A stretch of 64,000 nucleotides of DNA from CBDCUI01 sp965223115 (GTDB taxonomy: Bacteria > Pseudomonadota > Gammaproteobacteria > UBA4575). The stretch lies in NCBI GenBank assembly GCA_965223115.1, contig OZ244982.1, positions 2,108,001 through 2,172,000 on the forward strand. Direction: 5' to 3'. This document shows, piece by piece, positions 1 to 9,086 of the stretch. Within the stretch, counting starts at the first letter, position 1; each line of letters starts with the position of its first letter. The notes below the pieces were generated by a model. The model did not search any database. It was not told the DNA's origin and saw nothing but the letters and a program-made list of their open reading frames with translations. Both the position numbers and the translations under genes were made by a program.

Positions 1-571
1 TTTTATAGAGAGTACGGTCTTTTTTTATAAAGTGATGATAAAGTGCAGCTAATACATGCCCTGCTATTAGCATCCAAACTAAATATTCACCCAATAATTC
101 CTTATGGATGAAATCAACTGGCTTTTCAAGCTCTTTAAATGTCATTCCCAAACCATTATTTACTACACTTGTAAAAATAGCAGTACTTTCAAACTTTGCG
201 ATGTCAAACATTAAAAAATACTCTGTGTTAACACCTGTGCCAATATAACCAGTCAGCGGCATAACAATCATGATTACATACAAAGCATAATGCCCAATGC
301 GAATAGCAAAATGTTGAATTCTTGTACCTGCCTCTGGATTTGGTTTTTTATTACTAAGACGCCATATAATTCTTAATATAACAATAACTGCTATCGTTAC
401 TCCTACAGAAAGATGTAATTGCAACGCAATCCAATTCGCTGTTGTTTCTTTTTCAGTAAACCAATGTCTAAAATAAACAGTACCATAAGAACACAAGAAC
501 AAAACGGCTGTTAACCAATGCAGCCACTTCGCTACAATTCCGTAATTATTTGTGGTATTTGTAAGCTGCAT
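1..571 (-). CDS. Cytochrome b561 family protein, 3' end beyond window
   Basis: About 190 codons read in one open frame from an ATG at 571 to the window edge, so the C-terminus is missing. The protein begins MQLTNTTNNYG and has four hydrophobic helices. Its histidines sit where di-heme b561/CybB proteins place heme ligands: WLHWL near residue 18, LQLHLSVG near 53, and two in the last helices (IHKELLGEY and AGHVLAALYHH). Members of this family move electrons from the quinol pool, and some act as superoxide:ubiquinone oxidoreductases. It lies 150 bp downstream of the glycerol kinase gene on the same strand, and no terminator is obvious between them. Confidence 0.88.
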   Translation of the reverse strand, partial: MQLTNTTNNYGIVAKWLHWLTAVLFLCSYGTVYFRHWFTEKETTANWIALQLHLSVGVTIAVIVILRIIWRLSNKKPNPEAGTRIQHFAIRIGHYALYVIMIVMPLTGYIGTGVNTEYFLMFDIAKFESTAIFTSVVNNGLGMTFKELEKPVDFIHKELLGEYLVWMLIAGHVLAALYHHFIKKDRTLYK

Positions 572-721
572 TTTTTTCGAATAGTTTATAGTTATCAAAC
601 AAATCTAAACTATTAATATAATAAAATACCATCCTTTTACTATAATAATATTAAGGCAAATGATAATTTTTTATTAAAGAGATGTTTTATTTTTGCTCAA
701 TAAAACTAATTTTTACTAAAT

Positions 722-2212
722 TTAAGTCTCAGCTTTTTTTTCGGCAAACTTCTGTACAGCTTTTACCGCTAATTGCCAACTACTAAGCAGATCATTACGT
801 ATCTCAACGTTTAAATTTGGCTCAAACGCGTTATCACAACGCCATTGTTCTACTATTTCTTCGGTAGAATTAAACAGGCCTATTTTTAATGCCGCCAAAT
901 AGGCCACACCTAATGCTGTAGTTTCCGTAACTGCAGGCCGCTCAACTGGCAAAGCTATAACATTTGCTAAAAACTGACACAACCAATCATTGGTAACCAT
1001 GCCGCCATCAACACGCACTGAATTCAAACTTGCACCATCATTTTTCATTGCATCAGTTAGATCATTAGTTTGGTAACAGACAGACTCTAAAGCTGCGCGC
1101 ACAAACTCAGCTTTACCTGAACTACGAGTCATACCAAACACTGCAGCTCGTGCATCAGGATTCCAATAGGGTGCACCAAGACCAGTAAAGGCTGGCACCA
1201 GATACACACCGTTATTAGATTCAAGTTGCCTAACTATTGCTTCTGTTTCTTGTGCTGAGTTGATAATTTGTAATCCATCTCGTAACCACTGTACTGCTGC
1301 ACCCGCAATAAATATTGAACCTTCTAATGCATAAGCGGTTTGACCTTTAATACGATAACAAATTGTAGTTAATAGCTTATTGCTTGATGAAACAGCCTTG
1401 TCGCCAGTATTTAAAAGTGTAAAACAACCGGTTCCATATGTGCTTTTGATCATGCCTGGTTTAAAACATGCTTGGCCGATTGCAGCAGCTTGCTGATCTC
1501 CTGCTACCCCATAGATAGGAATCTTCTCTCCAAATAATTTTGTACTTCCATAATCATCTACACACTCAAGCACTTCAGGCAACACCAACTTTGGCACAGA
1601 AAATAAATCAAGCAATTCTTCATCCCATTTCTGCGTATGTATATCAAACAACAAAGTACGTGACGCATTGGTAACATCTGTTGCATGTATTTTTCCTTCA
1701 GTAAGCCGCCAAATTAAAAAACTATCAATAGTACCAAATGCAAGTTGTCCTGATTCTGCTTTACTACGAGCTCCTTCAGTTTTATCTAATATCCATGCAA
1801 CTTTTGTTGCAGAAAAATAGGGGTCTAGTAATAATCCTGTTTTTTCAGTTACGTTCTTTTCATGCCCGGCATCTTTTAATTTTCTGCATACATCAGCGGT
1901 CCTTCGATCTTGCCAAACAATTGCATTATGTATTGGCTTACCAGATTGCCGATCCCAAACAATTGTGGTTTCGCGTTGATTTGTAATGCCTATTGCTAAT
2001 ATAGGTGCTGTACTTGCTTGTACGACATCACGGCATACTTTTAATGTTGTTTGCCAAATTTCTTCTGGATCATGTTCCACCCAACCGTCATGGGGATAAT
2101 ATTGCCTAAATTCTTGCTGTGATTGAGCATGAATTTCTCCATCTGGCGAAAATACGATCGCTCGAGAACTGGTAGTGCCTTGATCAATAGCAAGTAATAA
2201 ATTCTTTGACAC
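722..2212 (-). CDS. glpK: Glycerol kinase
   Basis: This 496-residue protein has the usual length for GlpK, which phosphorylates glycerol to sn-glycerol 3-phosphate in the cytoplasm using ATP. The N-terminal FGGY-kinase phosphate loop DQGTTSSRAI is at residues 10-19. The substrate region HDGWVEHDPEEIW is at 41-53, a GVAGDQQAA segment lies near 240, and DGGMVTNDWLCQFLAN is in the C-terminal half. The start fits the family N-terminus exactly. No glpF or glpD lies next to it in the window, so it appears to be a stand-alone gene here. An 8-bp hairpin sits 16 bp upstream of the start. Confidence 0.97.
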   Translation of the reverse strand: MSKNLLLAIDQGTTSSRAIVFSPDGEIHAQSQQEFRQYYPHDGWVEHDPEEIWQTTLKVCRDVVQASTAPILAIGITNQRETTIVWDRQSGKPIHNAIVWQDRRTADVCRKLKDAGHEKNVTEKTGLLLDPYFSATKVAWILDKTEGARSKAESGQLAFGTIDSFLIWRLTEGKIHATDVTNASRTLLFDIHTQKWDEELLDLFSVPKLVLPEVLECVDDYGSTKLFGEKIPIYGVAGDQQAAAIGQACFKPGMIKSTYGTGCFTLLNTGDKAVSSSNKLLTTICYRIKGQTAYALEGSIFIAGAAVQWLRDGLQIINSAQETEAIVRQLESNNGVYLVPAFTGLGAPYWNPDARAAVFGMTRSSGKAEFVRAALESVCYQTNDLTDAMKNDGASLNSVRVDGGMVTNDWLCQFLANVIALPVERPAVTETTALGVAYLAALKIGLFNSTEEIVEQWRCDNAFEPNLNVEIRNDLLSSWQLAVKAVQKFAEKKAET

Positions 2213-2228
2213 AGTGACTTTCTCTTAT

Positions 2229-2248
2229 TAGCCAGTAATAACTGGCTA
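2229..2248. promoter_or_regulatory. Perfect hairpin/dyad just upstream of glpK
   Basis: TAGCCAGT at 2229-2236 and ACTGGCTA at 2241-2248 are perfect inverted repeats around AATA. The dyad begins 16 bases before the glpK start codon, so it would lie in the 5' untranslated RNA or the core promoter. It could be an operator or an RNA hairpin that modulates translation. I see no match to the known GlpR operator. Confidence 0.4.
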
Positions 2249-2433
2249 GTACTATGTCATTATTATAGTGGTAGTAAAAGCGCATCTGCAGAATAAACAA
2301 AGCAAAAGTCTTAATAAAACAAAGGCCACCTATAGCTAATGAGCAGCCTATAAGAGTGTTAGAAGGTTAACTGAAAGTCCATTAATAAAACGAGTACTTG
2401 ATTAAATAGAAAAATATTAATAAACAGTACTAT

Positions 2434-2976
2434 TTAATTAGGCGCTGCATAAACTTGCGTCCAATACCAGTTTATCTGTGCTACTCCTGTATGAACATAA
2501 TCTGCAGACATCATATTGCTACAGTGACCTGAACTACTAAGCCAATCCTGTAAAACTTGCTCAATACTAGGCTGATTATGCGCAACATTCTCTGCTATAG
2601 CGCGCCATGCATATTTTGTTTTTTGTAATCGTTCAACAAGTGTATCTCCGTTAGAGCTAATATGGTCTAAAAATTTATGTTTTGACATGTCTCTAGAATG
2701 ATTTAAAGCTGCTTTGGTTAAACGATTATTAGCGATTAATGGCTTTGCTGGAGGAAAGTATCGTTTCCCACATTGTCTACCTTGTGCTCGCAACTCATTT
2801 ACCTTACTTATAAATTTTTGCTGAAGGTTTAATTCTGATCTATTTTGCTTTGTTTCAGTTTTTGTATGCTTTGATTGTTCTTGCAGGACAAGTTGCGATT
2901 GTGATGCACATGAAAATATTTGAGATAATAAAAAGCAAAATAAGATTGTTACGAGATACGATAAGTATTTCTGCAT
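2434..2976 (-). CDS. CAP/SCP-like domain secreted protein (probable lipoprotein)
   Basis: This 180-residue protein starts with a hydrophobic signal ending in IFSC at Cys23, a plausible but non-ideal lipobox. The rest is a CAP (cysteine-rich secretory protein, antigen 5, PR-1) domain. It has NHSRDMSKHKFLDH with the metal-site histidines, the AENVAHNQ signature, VLQDWLSSSGHCSNMM, and a closing WYWTQVYA. Bacterial CAP proteins are exported; most have no proven activity. Its ATG is 3 bp after the stop of the upstream lipase-like gene, so the two exported proteins are probably co-transcribed. Confidence 0.85.
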   Translation of the reverse strand: MQKYLSYLVTILFCFLLSQIFSCASQSQLVLQEQSKHTKTETKQNRSELNLQQKFISKVNELRAQGRQCGKRYFPPAKPLIANNRLTKAALNHSRDMSKHKFLDHISSNGDTLVERLQKTKYAWRAIAENVAHNQPSIEQVLQDWLSSSGHCSNMMSADYVHTGVAQINWYWTQVYAAPN

Positions 2977-2979
2977 AAA

Positions 2980-3816
2980 TTAAATTGAATACAAACTTAT
3001 TAAAATTTTCTGCAAAATTTCGCCATCATCTTTACTTAAACCGTGCATCTTTCCAACTTGATAGGTTTTACTTCTACCTCGAAGTGCAAAAACTTCATTC
3101 ATATCTTGACTCCATACAGGGACAATGAAATCTTGCAACATGATATCTGCAACAGTTGAGCTATCATTTTCTTTGCGCACAATTGAAAAATACTGCGCTG
3201 ATGGATGCTGTTGATGATTTAGCCAGCCAATTAAATTGTCCGACCGATTTGGAATCAAATCAAAAAACAACCCCTGTGATTCATATAATGTATTGATACC
3301 GGGAATAGGTTCTAACCAAGCAAACACTCCCTGGGATAATAGCCCAACAAATTCTGCTTTATCTGTTCCTAAATGAGGACTGGCAATGGTAATCAATGCA
3401 ATAAGATCATTTTTTGCATGCTCTACCAAATACAATCTTGCCACCACACCACCAACTGAGTGACCGACTAAAATAATTTGTTCACCAAAGTGTTGCTGTC
3501 GTATGTACTCTATATATTGATGCAATTGCAGTGTCTGATCAGCAATTGACTTTTCACTTTGTAGATTCAAGCTATATAGACGCCTTGGTGTTGATATCGT
3601 TACTGATTTTGCTTTTACAACTTTATCGACTATTTTTAATTCACCTGCATTATGCCAACCACTTTTATCAAGTTGCTCTACTATCCCTGCATGCCGCCAT
3701 TGTTTTGCAGAGCCTAGGTAACCATGTGTAAGAATTAAAGTATCTGCATAAGCACTAGCACAAATAATATTTACAACAATCAATAGTAAAAGTGATAGCT
3801 TCATACGTTTAGACAA
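2980..3816 (-). CDS. Secreted alpha/beta-hydrolase, triacylglycerol lipase/PGAP1-like
   Basis: This 278-residue protein carries a Sec signal peptide of about 24 residues ending in SAYA. The oxyanion HGYLGS is at 31-36 and the nucleophile elbow GHSVGG is at 118-123 (Ser120). A C-terminal MHGLSKDDGE supplies the likely catalytic histidine. This pattern is typical of lipases and PGAP1-like esterases; the substrate is not predictable. A second in-frame Met (MKLS, residue 5) could also be the start. It lies directly upstream of the CAP protein gene, 3 bp apart. Confidence 0.82.
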   Translation of the reverse strand: MSKRMKLSLLLLIVVNIICASAYADTLILTHGYLGSAKQWRHAGIVEQLDKSGWHNAGELKIVDKVVKAKSVTISTPRRLYSLNLQSEKSIADQTLQLHQYIEYIRQQHFGEQIILVGHSVGGVVARLYLVEHAKNDLIALITIASPHLGTDKAEFVGLLSQGVFAWLEPIPGINTLYESQGLFFDLIPNRSDNLIGWLNHQQHPSAQYFSIVRKENDSSTVADIMLQDFIVPVWSQDMNEVFALRGRSKTYQVGKMHGLSKDDGEILQKILISLYSI

Positions 3817-3955
3817 GGAGATATTTTATTTAAGTACGTATTATCACAATTAGAGATTGGTTAATAAACATAAGTTCCAAATACTAGAAGCGATGCGAGT
3901 GCATCACAAATTTTAAAAGTAAAAAAGGTCGGATTAGAAGGATAGAGAAAAAGCT

Positions 3956-3997
3956 AAAAAAGGGCTGTCAGTTATGATGAATAGCATCATAACTGAC
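3956..3997 (-). terminator. Rho-independent terminator of the 37-residue gene
   Basis: GTCAGTTATGATG at 3967-3979 and CATCATAACTGAC at 3985-3997 form a perfect 13-bp stem around AATAG. Read on the minus strand, the hairpin is followed five bases later by six T residues (3956-3961). It lies about 30 bp past the stop of the small membrane protein gene and supports that gene being a real transcription unit. Confidence 0.8.
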
Positions 3998-4027
3998 GTG
4001 ATTTGTTATCCCTAATTTATCTTTACG

Positions 4028-4141
4028 CTAAAAAGCTTTTATTGCTAGCGCAAATATTAAAGACATAATTAAAATCAAACTTGCAGTTTCCACCCAAAGG
4101 GCAGTTACAGAATCATTGATTTTCGCAAACAACTTATCCAT
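4028..4141 (-). CDS. Small single-helix membrane protein, 37 aa
   Basis: An ATG at 4141 opens a 37-codon frame starting MDKLFAKINDSVTALW, followed by a continuous hydrophobic helix (about residues 18-35) ending in AIKAF. A good Shine-Dalgarno sequence (TGAGGAAC) sits six to seven bases before the ATG, and a strong terminator follows the stop. The layout (short amphipathic N-terminus, one transmembrane segment, a lysine at the inner end) resembles regulatory or accessory micro-proteins of membrane complexes. I do not recognise a family. It is too short for standard gene callers. Confidence 0.7.
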   Translation of the reverse strand: MDKLFAKINDSVTALWVETASLILIMSLIFALAIKAF

Positions 4142-4296
4142 AAGTAGTTCCTCACAAAGATTTAAAAGTTAATTGCAAATAATGATACCTAGTATATTAG
4201 TAATTTATAATATACCTATTTAGATAGATTCTTAATGAATTTATAACTTATTGATTATAATAGTTTTATTTTATTAAAATGTGACGAAGTCAACAA

Positions 4297-4689
4297 TTAT
4301 TCCGACAAATACATCGCTTGATTTTTATTCAAATTTAACCATCCTCTCACAAAGCGATAGATCCACCATACATAAGCCAATACCAATATTGGGTAGCCAA
4401 TTATCGCACCAATAATCGTGAATATAAGAACGGAAGCGATAACAAACCATAATAGTGAAAACCAGAATGTTCTGATTTGCCAACGGAAATGACTTTCTAA
4501 GATAGAGTTTTTTACTTCATTACGTTTGACATAGTTAATCACAATCCCAACTATAGCAGTAGGCGGAATGAGTAAAGCAACGGCCTGCAACACATAGACT
4601 AATGTCGTAATATCTTTTAAGTTTTCGTAATTTTCTATCCCAGTACTAAGTATTTGAGAATGTTCTGCTTGTGTATTTTCTTTTGTCAT
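4297..4689 (-). CDS. DUF4870-like small integral membrane protein
   Basis: This 130-residue protein has a polar N-terminal stretch of about 25 residues and three hydrophobic helices (roughly 30-53, 72-92 and 94-112). The central SHFRWQIRTFWFSLLW is the signature I associate with the DUF4870 family. The function is unknown. It is the last gene of a minus-strand run starting at 6070, 38 bp after the uracil-DNA glycosylase-family gene. Confidence 0.75.
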   Translation of the reverse strand: MTKENTQAEHSQILSTGIENYENLKDITTLVYVLQAVALLIPPTAIVGIVINYVKRNEVKNSILESHFRWQIRTFWFSLLWFVIASVLIFTIIGAIIGYPILVLAYVWWIYRFVRGWLNLNKNQAMYLSE

Positions 4690-4727
4690 GCAAGGCTCCT
4701 AAAATATTGTCCCAATTCTAAATTACT

Positions 4728-5315
4728 TCAGTTCCGCAATAACAAAGTTACTTTCTTACGTAATTGTGGAATAGTTTCTGACTCAAACCAACTATTATTT
4801 TTAAACCATCGTATATTTCTTGGCGATGGATGCGGTAAAGGGAAATAGTTTGGGCCATAACTTTCCCAATTTTGTACTGTTTCTGCCAAAGTAGAACCAA
4901 CATTAGGTAAGTAGTACTTTTGCGCGTACTGCCCAATCAGCAAAGTAAGTTTAATATTGGGAAGTAGCTTAATTAATTTTTCGTGCCATAATTCTGCACA
5001 CTCTTTTCGCGGAGGAAGATCTCCCGATTTACCTTTACCCGGATAACAAAACCCCATAGGTATAATCGCAACCTTGCTTTCATCATAAAAAACCTGTTCA
5101 TCCATATTCAACCACTCACGTAATCGTTTACCACTTGGGTCATTCCACGGTATGCCTGTGTTATGTACTTTTGTGCCAGGTGCTTGGCCGACTATTAATA
5201 TGCTTGCATTACGTTTAGCACGTAATATAGGGTTTGCGCCTAAGGGAAGCTCAGATAAACAAACCTGACAAGAACGCACATCAATTAATAATTTATCTAG
5301 TTTTGTTAATGCCAC
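4728..5315 (-). CDS. Uracil-DNA glycosylase family protein (COG1573-like)
   Basis: This 195-residue protein has the UDG-superfamily motif GQAPG at 43-47 followed by GIPWNDPSGKRLREWL. IIPMGFCYPGKGKSGDLPPR is at 84-103, and the C-terminal LPHPSPRN is at 160-167; the histidine is in the usual DNA-intercalation/catalytic motif. Such enzymes excise uracil or related damaged bases. Only two cysteines (C16, C19) lie at the N-terminus. I cannot place the four Fe-S cysteines of family-4 UDGs, so the subfamily is uncertain. Confidence 0.85.
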   Translation of the reverse strand: MALTKLDKLLIDVRSCQVCLSELPLGANPILRAKRNASILIVGQAPGTKVHNTGIPWNDPSGKRLREWLNMDEQVFYDESKVAIIPMGFCYPGKGKSGDLPPRKECAELWHEKLIKLLPNIKLTLLIGQYAQKYYLPNVGSTLAETVQNWESYGPNYFPLPHPSPRNIRWFKNNSWFESETIPQLRKKVTLLLRN

Positions 5316-5339
5316 ATTGTCTAGTCTAATCAGTTACAT

Positions 5340-5798
5340 TTATTCACTATGTTTTTTTCTACGGTGTTTTCTAAGAGAATAAGCTGATATATCTTTCATC
5401 AATTGTGAATAAGGAATTTTTTCTAATTCTTGGTATTTAGTTTCTGCATCACTGATTAATCTATCAATATCTTTTACTATTTTATCATTGCTGCTTTGCA
5501 ATAAAGTCTGAAGTCCAATTAAGCCACCATTTTGAATTTTAATTTCTTCTGTATGTGCTAAAGCTTGACTCGTTTCTTTACGTTGAAAAACAAATCTTGC
5601 ATTAATACGCAATTGTGAAATTAATTTACTACATCGTTCTAAACTTTGAGCTGAATGACATGCCACTCCTTCACGATCTGCTAGATTAAAACGTTGCGAC
5701 TTACTGCAATTGCATATGCGAGTATTAATCGCTTTTTCAAATACACAGCGTGTAGGGTTAATATAATTATATGTGGACTTATATTCTCGTTCGTCCAT
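5340..5798 (-). CDS. Conserved hypothetical protein with N-terminal cysteine cluster
   Basis: This 152-residue soluble protein of unknown function has five cysteines in its first 56 residues (C18, C29, C31, C47, C56). They sit in a pattern RCVFEKAI...CNCSKS...FNLADREGVACHS...RC that suggests a bound metal or Fe-S cluster. The second half is a predicted helical region (IKIQNGGLIGLQTLL, then a charged helix) ending in a basic tail RKHRRKKHSE. I recall similar proteins in other gammaproteobacteria but know no function. It is 24 bp upstream of the glycosylase-family gene. Confidence 0.65.
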   Translation of the reverse strand: MDEREYKSTYNYINPTRCVFEKAINTRICNCSKSQRFNLADREGVACHSAQSLERCSKLISQLRINARFVFQRKETSQALAHTEEIKIQNGGLIGLQTLLQSSNDKIVKDIDRLISDAETKYQELEKIPYSQLMKDISAYSLRKHRRKKHSE

Positions 5799-5830
5799 AC
5801 GAATAGATAGGAAACTTTAAATGACTAAAA

Positions 5831-6070
5831 TCATTTTTCCCATTCTCTAAGAATTGGGGCATCTCTTGGTTCACGCAATCGCTGCTCAGCTTCAAGCTCA
5901 TTTTCCGCAAAAATCATCTTAACTTCTGTTCTGCTATCAAGCTCTGTTTCTGAACGTTGTTCTCGAATAAATTTCTTTGCCAACTTAAATTCATCATATT
6001 TCTTGATAAATTCAAGCCCTTTAATGGCGCCAGCTGATCCGGATGTGATTTTGTAAATAAAGTACGGCAT
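5831..6070 (-). CDS. Small conserved hypothetical protein
   Basis: An ATG at 6070 gives 79 residues starting MPYFIYKITSG. A TTG at 6082 would add four residues, but the ATG start matches what I expect for this protein type. It is a soluble, charged protein with helical segments EFKLAKKFIREQR and NELEAEQRLREPRDAP and no catalytic motif I recognise. It heads the minus-strand run that continues to 4297 and is divergent from the Rieske gene, with 35 bp between the starts. Confidence 0.6.
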   Translation of the reverse strand: MPYFIYKITSGSAGAIKGLEFIKKYDEFKLAKKFIREQRSETELDSRTEVKMIFAENELEAEQRLREPRDAPILREWEK

Positions 6071-6105
6071 GATTAATACCAATTATTCTAACAAATCTTA
6101 GTTAA

Positions 6106-6435
6106 ATGAACTCACAATTAAAATACATAGCTGTGGCCTCACTTTCTAGACTGCAAGCAGGTAAAACATTGCGTATAAATACTAAAATCGGTGACATATT
6201 ACTGGCCAATGTTAACGGTAAAGTATATGCCGTTGATGATATGTGTACACATGAAGACTCCTCATTGTCACTTGGTTGCTTAAAGGGTGAATTAGTAAGT
6301 TGTACGTTACATGGTAGTCGTTTCAACGTACGTACTGGCCAACCCATGGATGAGCCAGCAACCGAGCCGGTAAAACGTTACCCGGTGCGTATAATAAATG
6401 ACCGCATTGAAATATGCCTTGATGCCATTGATTAA
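6106..6435 (+). CDS. Rieske [2Fe-2S] ferredoxin
   Basis: This 109-residue single-domain protein has both Rieske cluster-binding motifs: C47-T-H49 and C66-TL-H69 followed by GSRFNVRTGQP. It has no transmembrane segment or catalytic domain, so it resembles the small ferredoxin component of ring-hydroxylating dioxygenases and related electron-transfer proteins. No oxygenase subunits are nearby. A ferredoxin-NADP reductase gene follows 0.9 kb downstream on the same strand. Confidence 0.92.
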   Translation: MNSQLKYIAVASLSRLQAGKTLRINTKIGDILLANVNGKVYAVDDMCTHEDSSLSLGCLKGELVSCTLHGSRFNVRTGQPMDEPATEPVKRYPVRIINDRIEICLDAID

Positions 6436-6591
6436 ATTTAAAATGCGGTTAATACGCATAATTTCCAAGGTTTTTTGCTAATAAATTTACACTTTTTAAC
6501 TTTTTATACTATGTTGTAAGCTATTGTACACAATGCACTTTTTAGTACATTTATTGTCAAAAATATACTGTCACACATAAAGGGCATTATC

Positions 6592-7239
6592 TTGGAAGAA
6601 TATTCAACATTGATACAAACCATTGCCTTAACCATGGGTGTTGCTTGGGCTAGTGGCATTAATCTTTACGGTACACTGCTTGCACTAGGCATCATGTCTA
6701 ACACAGGCTATGTCGACTTGCCTGCCGATTTGCAAATAGTCGGTGATCCTTTAGTACTTGCTGCTGCTGGCTTGATGTACGGAGTTGAGTTTTTTGCTGA
6801 CAAAGTACCTGGGGTAGATACTGGGTGGGATACTCTACATACTTTTGTGCGCATACCTGCCGGCGCATTACTTGCAGCAGGCGCGATAGGTGAAGTACAA
6901 CCTGCGGCTGAATTAGCTGCCGCGATAGTCGGTGGAACGATTGCCGCGAGTAGTCATTTCACTAAAACTGGTTCTCGTGTAATGATTAACACTTCACCAG
7001 AACCCGTTACCAATTGGACTGCCTCTATTCTTGAAGATATTGCGGTGTTTGCAGGAATATGGGCTGCCATAGAACATCCCTATGTCTTTATAGCAGTACT
7101 TATTGTATTTTTAATTTTAGCCATCTGGTTACTACCAAAATTATGGCGTGGAATAAAACGGATATTTAATTTCTTTGTTAACTTGTTTAATGGCAAATCC
7201 AATAACTCTACTAATACAAACTTACCTATAAGCAAATAA
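6592..7239 (+). CDS. DUF4126 family membrane protein
   Basis: This 215-residue protein begins at a TTG (MEEYSTLIQTIAL), since no upstream ATG fits. The hydrophobic N-terminus carries ASGINLYGTLLALG, then GVEFFADKVPGVDTGWDTLHTFVRIPAGALLAAGA, which are the conserved DUF4126 segments. A C-terminal helix (about 163-183) precedes a basic, Asn-rich tail. The family is widespread in bacteria without an assigned function. Confidence 0.82.
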   Translation: MEEYSTLIQTIALTMGVAWASGINLYGTLLALGIMSNTGYVDLPADLQIVGDPLVLAAAGLMYGVEFFADKVPGVDTGWDTLHTFVRIPAGALLAAGAIGEVQPAAELAAAIVGGTIAASSHFTKTGSRVMINTSPEPVTNWTASILEDIAVFAGIWAAIEHPYVFIAVLIVFLILAIWLLPKLWRGIKRIFNFFVNLFNGKSNNSTNTNLPISK

Positions 7240-7343
7240 TACCTCTAATTCATGTCTTGTGTATCTAGGCGTGAATAGTTGATTTTTACTGCTTGCAGCT
7301 CTATGTTGCATACTCGTAATAGTTTACAAAAATATACTATCTA

Positions 7344-8087
7344 ATGAGTAACTGGGTTCAAGGTAAAGTAATTGAGAATAAACACTGGACCGATCTATTA
7401 TATTCTCTACAAATCGAAGCAGATATTGATCCATTCACCCCTGGACAATATGGTCGTCTTGGACTAGACGTAAATGGACAAATTGTTGGGCGTCCTTATT
7501 CTTTTGTTAATGCACCACACGAAAGCAATTACGAATTTTACTCCATTACTGTTTTACAAGGACCTCTTTCGCCTAGGCTAGCTAAATTACAAGCAGGTGA
7601 TCCAATTTGGATTGACAGACGAGTAAATGGTTTTTTTACTTTAAATGAAATCCCTGATAGCAGAGATATATGGATGCTTGCAACGGGTACTGCACTAGGC
7701 CCTTTTTTATCAATTCTTAAAAACGATGAGGTTTGGCAACGTTTTGAAAATGTTGTTTTAGTACATGCTGTACGCTACTCAAAGGAACTAACCTACCAAG
7801 ACACTATAAAAAATATTGGCAACAAATATAAAAGTCGCTTCCAAATAATCCCTTTTGTCAGCCGCGAAGAAACAGATTTTGCTTTAGGTGGAAGAATTCC
7901 TGCAGCCATATTAAACGGAACACTTGAGGAAAAAGCCAATCTCGAAATTACTCCTGAATTTTCTCAAGTAATGATTTGTGGTAACCCAGATATGCTAGTG
8001 GATACACGCAAGGCATTAACAGAAAAAGGCTTAAAGAAAAACTTACGCAGAAGCCCTGGGCAAATTACCACTGAAAGCTATTGGTAA
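7344..8087 (+). CDS. fpr: Ferredoxin--NADP reductase
   Basis: This 247-residue FNR has the FAD-binding GRPYSFVNAP segment, WMLATGTALGPFLSIL for NADP pyrophosphate binding, VLVHAVRYSKELTYQD, and a C-terminus ending in SYW in which the last aromatic stacks on the flavin. It matches the proteobacterial Fpr class, which exchanges electrons between NADPH and ferredoxin or flavodoxin. Its last 10 bp overlap the 3' end of the convergent methyltransferase gene. Confidence 0.93.
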   Translation: MSNWVQGKVIENKHWTDLLYSLQIEADIDPFTPGQYGRLGLDVNGQIVGRPYSFVNAPHESNYEFYSITVLQGPLSPRLAKLQAGDPIWIDRRVNGFFTLNEIPDSRDIWMLATGTALGPFLSILKNDEVWQRFENVVLVHAVRYSKELTYQDTIKNIGNKYKSRFQIIPFVSREETDFALGGRIPAAILNGTLEEKANLEITPEFSQVMICGNPDMLVDTRKALTEKGLKKNLRRSPGQITTESYW

Positions 8088-9022
8088 GTGCAAGCCTTGC
8101 AAATTGCTTCGATATGACGATGATCTGTACCACAACAGCCACCCAATACATTCAAATTTGGTAATTTATTTCTTAGTTCTTGGTATTGCATACCTAACTC
8201 AGCAGGATTTCCTTCATCTAATTCTTCAGCCTCATCAAGTTCAGCGTGACTACGTGTAGATGCGTTAGCACGTAAACTACGAATCTTTTGTAACCATGAT
8301 TCACCTGTAGATACTACATCTTCAAAATGTAAGGGGTGGGCACAATTTATTTTATAATAGATTGGTGATTGATTAGTCTCTAATTCAACCTGCTCAATTG
8401 CATCTTTTAAAGACTGTCCAGTTGGAAGCTTGCCATCTGTTTCCACGGTAAAAGAAATAACTGCAGGCATATCAAATGATTTTGCTGCACGAGCGATACC
8501 AATCGCTTCATCGACGTAATTAAGAGTAAGAGCGGTAACCATGTCTGCATCCGTTTGGCTTAACGTTTCGATTTGTAGGGCATGATAATCTTCCGCTTCT
8601 TCTACTGTCATTAATTCTCCCGGCACATAACCATCACCACGTGGTCCAATACAACCACTGATAACCATTTTTGTATTCTCGTTTTCATATTCATTTCTAA
8701 ATGGTATTAAAAATTCAATTGCATTATGCAGCATTTCATCCAAACCTTGTTTTGAGTAACCAAGTTTTTCAGCCCAACCCATACTTGCACGCCATGTAAT
8801 GGCTTCTAATATGAAACCAACATTATATTTATTAGCAATTGCACAATGATTATGGAAATATTTTTTTAGTACGTCTTGCCCCTTTGGGTCATTAAGCAAA
8901 GGAAAAGCTGCAAAATAGGGTAGATCTATACCTTCATGAAACAACATACTAGTTTCAATACCGCCATCTGTAAGAAATAGCTCGCCTGACAACTGAGGAG
9001 GTGCGGATCGATACTTGGCCAT
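8078..9022 (-). CDS. Homocysteine S-methyltransferase family protein
   Basis: This 314-residue (beta/alpha)8-barrel enzyme begins with LFLTDGGIETSM and carries the three zinc-thiolate cysteines: Cys227 in KINCAHPLHF and Cys296/Cys297 in LGGCCGTD. The family transfers a methyl group from betaine, S-methylmethionine or a related donor to homocysteine. The donor here cannot be deduced. The C-terminus HIEAICKAC is family-typical. It overlaps the fpr stop by 10 bp in a convergent arrangement. Confidence 0.88.
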   Translation of the reverse strand: MAKYRSAPPQLSGELFLTDGGIETSMLFHEGIDLPYFAAFPLLNDPKGQDVLKKYFHNHCAIANKYNVGFILEAITWRASMGWAEKLGYSKQGLDEMLHNAIEFLIPFRNEYENENTKMVISGCIGPRGDGYVPGELMTVEEAEDYHALQIETLSQTDADMVTALTLNYVDEAIGIARAAKSFDMPAVISFTVETDGKLPTGQSLKDAIEQVELETNQSPIYYKINCAHPLHFEDVVSTGESWLQKIRSLRANASTRSHAELDEAEELDEGNPAELGMQYQELRNKLPNLNVLGGCCGTDHRHIEAICKACTYQ

Positions 9023-9086
9023 TATGATCCTCCATTACTTTTTTAAGTATTATAACCCAATCTAAACCAAGTGGAATCCAATGAAA

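Noticed and set aside
2229..2248. GlpR operator upstream of glpK
   Set aside because: The dyad does not match the GlpR consensus. Kept only as an unnamed dyad.
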